Part shown: in pieces, positions 59,863 to 64,000 of the stretch
Position numbering within the stretch: the first letter of the stretch is position 1
Layout: every line of letters starts with the position of its first letter
Assembly: GCF_001999325.1 (NCBI RefSeq)
Contig: NZ_MVAR01000018.1
Location: forward strand, 62,001 to 126,000
DNA: 64,000 nt
Reading direction: 5' to 3'
Source: Thioalkalivibrio versutus
GTDB lineage: Bacteria; Pseudomonadota; Gammaproteobacteria; Ectothiorhodospirales; Ectothiorhodospiraceae
The notes under the pieces: model-generated
Database searches by the model: none
The model's input: only the letters and a program-made list of their open reading frames with translations
What the model was told of the DNA's origin: nothing
Translations under genes and position numbers: made by a program

Positions 59863-62800
59863 ATGAGACGCCGGTCACAAATCCTGAGGGTGGCGCTGGG
59901 CGCCTTCCTGGCGCTGGTCATCGTGATCGTGCTGCTGCGCCTGGCGCTTCCGCACTGGGATGGTCTGCACGCCTGGGTCGAGACCACCGCCAGCGAGCAG
60001 CTCGAGCGCGAGGTCACGGCCGCAGGGATCGAGCTCGGCTGGACCGGCTGGTCGCCGGCGCTGGTGGCGCGCGATGTCCGCGTGGCGATGCCGGATGGTG
60101 AGCCGGTCGCCATCGACCACCTCGGGGTCGCGCTGAGCGTTGGGGCCAGTCTGCGTAGTCGCCATCCATCCTTCGCAGTGCGTGTTCGGGGCGTCGAGCT
60201 GCGCTTGGTACGCCACGCCGACGGACGCTTTTCCCTGCACGGTCGCGAGCTTGGCATGGGCGAGGGCCGCTTGTTCACGCTCCCCGTGGAGCAGTGGCCG
60301 GATGTCGAGGCCGAGGCCATCCGGTTGGTCTGGGACGATCGCAGCGCCGGCCTGGAGTCCGATGCGTGGCTGGACCGGGCCGCCCTGCGCACGGCGCATG
60401 ACGGGTCGCTGCGGATGCACCTCGAAGGGGTGCTGGATGGCGAGGCCGCGGGCGGGCACTTCGAATTGGGGCTGAAGGCCCCCGCAGCGGATTTGCGTGA
60501 TGCGCGCTTCTTCCTGCGGGCCGATGCGGTCGACCTGACCGCCTGGCAGCCGTGGCTGGCCTACCTCGGCTGGCCCGCGCCCGAGGGCACGGCCGCGCTG
60601 CGTCTGTGGGGCGCGCTCGACGAGGGGCGCATGGCCTGGCTGCGTGGGGAGCACGAAACCACCCTCAATCTGGCCGGGGAACCGGTCGGCCCGGCCATCG
60701 GACATCGTTTCGACTGGCGGGTGCAGGAGGATCGCCACCGCTCGTCCTGGAGCGGGACCCAGCCCGGGTCCGGCGATCTGCGCCTTGCCTACCGCCTGGA
60801 GGGCAAGCCGGAGGGGCTGGTGGTGGACGCGGTGGAAATGGCCGCGCGCGATCTCGAAGTGGAACCTTACGCGCCGCTGCTCACGCTGCTTCAGGATGCG
60901 GCGCCCGAGTTGGCGGAGCGGATCGCGGACCTGCATCCGCGCGGCACCCTGGACTTCGCCCGGCTGGAGGCCCGCCGCGCGGATGGCCGTCTGCAGCCTG
61001 TCTGGGCGGAGGCCGATGTGCACGACCTTGGCTGGCGCGCGGGGGATCACGGGCTTGGGGTGCAGGGTGCCTCGGGGTATATGCAATGGCGCCGTGGCGG
61101 TGTGGAATTGCTGCTGGACAGCCGCGACCTGCAGATCGACCTGCCGCGTGTGCTGGCCGATCCGGTGCCGCTGGATACGGTGCGTGGACGGCTGCGTGCC
61201 GAGCGCGATGATGCCGGACACTGGCGCCTGGCGGGCGAGGGCCTGAATGCCGCCAATGCCCATGCCGCGGTTCGCGGCCGCCTGCGGGTACTGCTGGATG
61301 GTCACGCGGCCGGACCCCGGGTCGATATTGCGATGGACATTCTGCGTGCCGACGGTGATCACACCGCGCGCTACCTGCCGCTTTACCACCTGCCGGACAA
61401 CACCTACCAGTGGCTGGTGGACAGCATCGTTACGGGCACGTCCTCCGGCGGCGGCATGGCCTATCGCGGGCGCGGGAAAGACTTCCCGTTCGCCGGCGAC
61501 GAGGGTGTGTTTGATCTCTGGGCGGATGTCGAGGCGGGCATCCTCGACTATCAGGAGGGCTGGCCGCGGGCCGAGGACCTCAGTGGCCGGCTCCTGTTCC
61601 ACAACGCGAGCTTCCGCGCCGAGGGTGCGCGCGGGCGCATTCTGGACACCGAGGTGCGCGACACCCGGATCGGGATCGAGGACATGGAGCATGCGGTCCT
61701 CGAACTGGAAGGCACGGCAGAGGGCGATGCGGCGGATCTTCTGGCCTACCTGCGCCAGGCCGAGTTGCTGGAGGAGGCGGCCGAACTCCGTGACCAGGCG
61801 CGGCTGGACGGGCCGACCCGGCTGGGTCTGTCCCTGAACCTCCCGCTGCAGGCGGGCCGAATGGCCGCGACCCGCGTCGCCGGTGAGCTGGACCTGCGGG
61901 GTATCCGCGCCGAGGTCTCGGGCTGGCCGACCATTCTCGAGGCCGTGGAGGGACGGGTCCAGTTCGATACCGGGGATCGCGTGACGGCCGATGGGGTCAC
62001 CGCGCGGGTCCACGGCGAGACGGTGACGCTGGGGGCGGACTGGCCGCTGGATGGCGAGACGGCGCGGTTGACGGCGCGCGGTCCGCAACCCCTGGCCCCG
62101 TGGCTGGAGGATTTCCCGGAGCTTGCGCCCTATCTCGACGGGGCGGCGCACTGGGATGCCCAGCTGCGCTTGGGGCCGGCGGTGGACGGGGTTCGTCTGG
62201 AGTTGCGCTCGGACCTGGTCGGGGTCGCGATCGACTGGCCGGAGCCGATCGGCAAGTCCGCGGCGGCGGCCCGCGAGCTGGAGCTGGTGCTGCCGCTCGG
62301 GCATGACGGCGCCGGTATCGGCCACCTGACGCTGGGGCAGGTCCTGCGCGCACACCTGCGCCTGTCACCGGCGGCCGCGCCGGAGGACCCGGCCGCACGG
62401 GGTGCCGAGCCGCGTACGGCCGCGCGCGGGATCGGGTTGCAGGCCATGGCGCTGGAGATCGGTGCGCCCCGCGCCAGTGCCCTGGCCTTGCCGGGGGCGG
62501 GGGTCTCGGTGCGGGCGCGTCTGCCGGAGTTGACGGTCGACCCTTGGCTCAAGGCCCTGAGCGAGGCCCCCTGGGGTGGTGATGTGGATCTGGGCGCGGC
62601 CAGCGAGGGCGCCGGGGAAGCCGCGGGAGCGGTCGCGTTGACCCGCCTGGAACTGGATATCCGCGACCGCATCCGCTGGGGCGAGCAGGACCTGCCCGGT
62701 GCGCGCTTCCTTGGCCGACGCGGGGATGCGGGCTGGGATCTGGAGGCCACTTCCGACTGGCTGGCGGGCGAGGCCCGCTGGCGCCCGATGGGAGCGGGCG

Positions 62801-63774
62801 GGCGCGACCGCTGGGAGGCGCATGTGCGCCACCTGGTCCTGGAGGAGCTTGAGTGGGGCGGAGAAGCGGACCCCGATCCCGGGGTGAACCCTGTCGCAGT
62901 CGGGGGCTTCGAAGACCCGCGCGTATGGCCGGCCGTGGACTTGACCCTCGACAGCCTGGCGCTGGGGGATTACCGTTTCGCGGACATCGAGCTGGGGCTG
63001 GAGCCGCAGCCGAACGGACTGGTCGTCCGGGACCTGGAGCTGCGGACCCCGGAAGGTGACCTGCACGCAGACGCCGTCGGGGCCTGGCGGGTGACCACCG
63101 GTGGTCTGCCGGAGACACGCCTGGACGTGAGCCTCTCCGGCGGTGATTGGGGCCGGGCGCTCGAGTCGGCGGGGTTGTCGCGTGCGATGGTCGGGGGGAG
63201 CGGTGACGGTTCGCTGTCGCTGACCTGGCCGGGGCCGCTGTATGCCCCGCGCCTCGCGCAGCTGGCGGGCTCCATGGAACTCTCCCTGGAGGACGGGCGT
63301 CTGGCGGATGTCGAGCCGGGCGCCGGCCGCCTGCTCGGCCTGGTGAGCCTGGACGTGTTGCCGCGGCGGCTGCGGCTGGATTTCCGCGACGTGTTCACCG
63401 AAGGCCTGACCTTCAGCGAACTGACCGCGGAGGCGACACTGCGCGATGGTGATCTCTACGTGCCGGCTCTGCGCATGGAGGGTCCCTCGGCGCGCGTGCG
63501 CCTGAGTGGCCGCACCGGGCTGGTGGCGCGCGACTACGATCACGAGATCGTGGTCGTGCCCAGCCTGCGTACCGCGCTGCCGATTGTCGGGGCGCTGGTG
63601 GGCGGACCGGTGACCGGGGTCGTGGTGCTGCTTGCGGAACGCGTGCTGGGGATTGGGGATCAGATAGAAGAGGCGGCCCGTGTCGAATATTCGGTGACGG
63701 GCCCCTGGGACGACCCGCAGGTGCGCGTGCTGGTGCAACCGGCCGCAGGTGCCGAAGGGACTGATAACGACTAA
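59863..63774 (+). CDS. yhdP: AsmA-like protein YhdP
   Basis: 1303 residues. One N-terminal transmembrane helix (FLALVIVIVLLRLAL), then a very long repeating beta-strand periplasmic region, DUF3971 and the AsmA C-terminal domain (RLLGLVSLDVLPRRLRLDF, VVVPSLRTALPIVGALVGGP). YhdP, with TamB and YdbH, forms a bridge for phospholipid transport from the inner to the outer membrane. GGTGGAGAA precedes the ATG. The order rng-yhdP-nitrilase is the standard gammaproteobacterial one. Confidence 0.93.
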   Translation: MRRRSQILRVALGAFLALVIVIVLLRLALPHWDGLHAWVETTASEQLEREVTAAGIELGWTGWSPALVARDVRVAMPDGEPVAIDHLGVALSVGASLRSRHPSFAVRVRGVELRLVRHADGRFSLHGRELGMGEGRLFTLPVEQWPDVEAEAIRLVWDDRSAGLESDAWLDRAALRTAHDGSLRMHLEGVLDGEAAGGHFELGLKAPAADLRDARFFLRADAVDLTAWQPWLAYLGWPAPEGTAALRLWGALDEGRMAWLRGEHETTLNLAGEPVGPAIGHRFDWRVQEDRHRSSWSGTQPGSGDLRLAYRLEGKPEGLVVDAVEMAARDLEVEPYAPLLTLLQDAAPELAERIADLHPRGTLDFARLEARRADGRLQPVWAEADVHDLGWRAGDHGLGVQGASGYMQWRRGGVELLLDSRDLQIDLPRVLADPVPLDTVRGRLRAERDDAGHWRLAGEGLNAANAHAAVRGRLRVLLDGHAAGPRVDIAMDILRADGDHTARYLPLYHLPDNTYQWLVDSIVTGTSSGGGMAYRGRGKDFPFAGDEGVFDLWADVEAGILDYQEGWPRAEDLSGRLLFHNASFRAEGARGRILDTEVRDTRIGIEDMEHAVLELEGTAEGDAADLLAYLRQAELLEEAAELRDQARLDGPTRLGLSLNLPLQAGRMAATRVAGELDLRGIRAEVSGWPTILEAVEGRVQFDTGDRVTADGVTARVHGETVTLGADWPLDGETARLTARGPQPLAPWLEDFPELAPYLDGAAHWDAQLRLGPAVDGVRLELRSDLVGVAIDWPEPIGKSAAAARELELVLPLGHDGAGIGHLTLGQVLRAHLRLSPAAAPEDPAARGAEPRTAARGIGLQAMALEIGAPRASALALPGAGVSVRARLPELTVDPWLKALSEAPWGGDVDLGAASEGAGEAAGAVALTRLELDIRDRIRWGEQDLPGARFLGRRGDAGWDLEATSDWLAGEARWRPMGAGGRDRWEAHVRHLVLEELEWGGEADPDPGVNPVAVGGFEDPRVWPAVDLTLDSLALGDYRFADIELGLEPQPNGLVVRDLELRTPEGDLHADAVGAWRVTTGGLPETRLDVSLSGGDWGRALESAGLSRAMVGGSGDGSLSLTWPGPLYAPRLAQLAGSMELSLEDGRLADVEPGAGRLLGLVSLDVLPRRLRLDFRDVFTEGLTFSELTAEATLRDGDLYVPALRMEGPSARVRLSGRTGLVARDYDHEIVVVPSLRTALPIVGALVGGPVTGVVVLLAERVLGIGDQIEEAARVEYSVTGPWDDPQVRVLVQPAAGAEGTDND

Positions 63775-63838
63775 CGCCGGCAGGGATCGGCGTTACGGGC
63801 GCCATAACCGGCCCCGGTAACCAGATGATCGGAGCGAC

Positions 63839-64000
63839 ATGACTCAGGTAGCGGCCATCCAGATGGCCTCCGGACCCCAGCCCCAGGCGAACCTTCTGGA
63901 GGCGAAACGACTGCTGCAGGAGGCCGCCGACAAGGGCGCCCGCCTGGCCGTCCTGCCGGAGAACTTTGCCTTCATGGGCATGCAGGAGACGGACATCCTC
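63839..64000 (+). CDS. Nitrilase-family amidohydrolase, 5' part
   Basis: Only the first 54 codons are in the window. MTQVAAIQMASGPQPQANL and LAVLPENFAFMG are the first strands of carbon-nitrogen hydrolases; Glu in LPENF is the first residue of the Glu-Lys-Cys triad. Neighbours of yhdP are usually deaminated-glutathione amidase or omega-amidase type enzymes, so that is the likely role. GGAG lies five bases before the ATG. Confidence 0.85.
   Translation, partial: MTQVAAIQMASGPQPQANLLEAKRLLQEAADKGARLAVLPENFAFMGMQETDIL

Noticed and set aside
59875-62355. Long minus-strand frame (826 residues) opposite yhdP
   Set aside because: Antisense shadow of a long GC-rich gene; no family features.

Overview
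The window is 64 kb of a high-GC gammaproteobacterial chromosome, almost entirely coding. Gene content and order (tol-pal, tig-clpP-clpX-lon-hupB-ppiD, rng-yhdP-nitrilase, CDP-alcohol type PssA, a YeeE/YedE sulfur transporter, a chorismatase of the XanB2/FkbO type, a VPLPA-CTERM exosortase substrate) suggest a sulfur-oxidising member of the Chromatiales. A Thioalkalivibrio-like organism is my best guess, not a proof. I see no phage, integron, CRISPR array or complete insertion sequence.

Layout. 0-2.5 kb: a secreted VPLPA-CTERM protein behind a sigma-54 promoter and a long inverted repeat, then an aldo/keto reductase homologue. 2.6-4.3 kb: a MutS2-like ATPase without an Smr domain, preceded by a REP doublet. 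4.6-10.8 kb: ilvB-ilvN-ilvC, a phosphatidylserine decarboxylase-like protein lacking its catalytic serine, pssA, a family 4 uracil-DNA glycosylase and rimI. 11-14.5 kb: a Sel1 protein, then prfC, a small lipoprotein and arfB, a translation-termination/rescue group. 14.7-17.2 kb (minus): an Atm1-type ABC exporter and a lipoprotein cytochrome c. 17.4-22.2 kb: recQ, a DUF3581-type protein, the genuine psd (minus) and prmB. 22.3-30.1 kb: ruvB, ybgC, tolQRAB-pal-cpoB, queE and queC. 30.2-41 kb: the sulfur transporter, tRNA-Lys, tRNA-Leu, tig, clpP, clpX, lon (with a likely sigma-32 promoter), hupB, tRNA-Val, tRNA-Asp and ppiD. 41.1-48.3 kb: fabI (minus) and a four-gene peptide-type ABC importer related to YejABEF whose permeases carry extra membrane segments. 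48.5-51.5 kb (minus): an EAL-HDOD protein, a chorismatase and mutM, with a MITE-like element 10 bp upstream of the first start codon. 51.8-54.7 kb: a small conserved protein, rpmG, rpmB and a membrane GGDEF-EAL protein. 54.8-64 kb: a LysR regulator, a glutamine amidotransferase-like protein without its nucleophile, an unrecognised 162-residue protein, PerM, RNase G, YhdP and the start of a nitrilase-family amidase.

Most of the window is core metabolism and envelope or proteostasis housekeeping. The unusual material is: regulatory DNA of the exosortase target; two enzyme-like proteins that have lost catalytic residues (the PSD-like protein and the amidotransferase-like protein); several families of intergenic palindromic repeats (a REP doublet, CGTCATTGCGAGG palindromes, ACCACGAAG-type repeats and the MITE); and a transcription-terminator-like hairpin inside the first codons of cpoB. 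I did not find a clear new multi-gene defence or mobile system. The best candidate for an uncharacterised module is the translationally coupled group at 55.8-58.1 kb.
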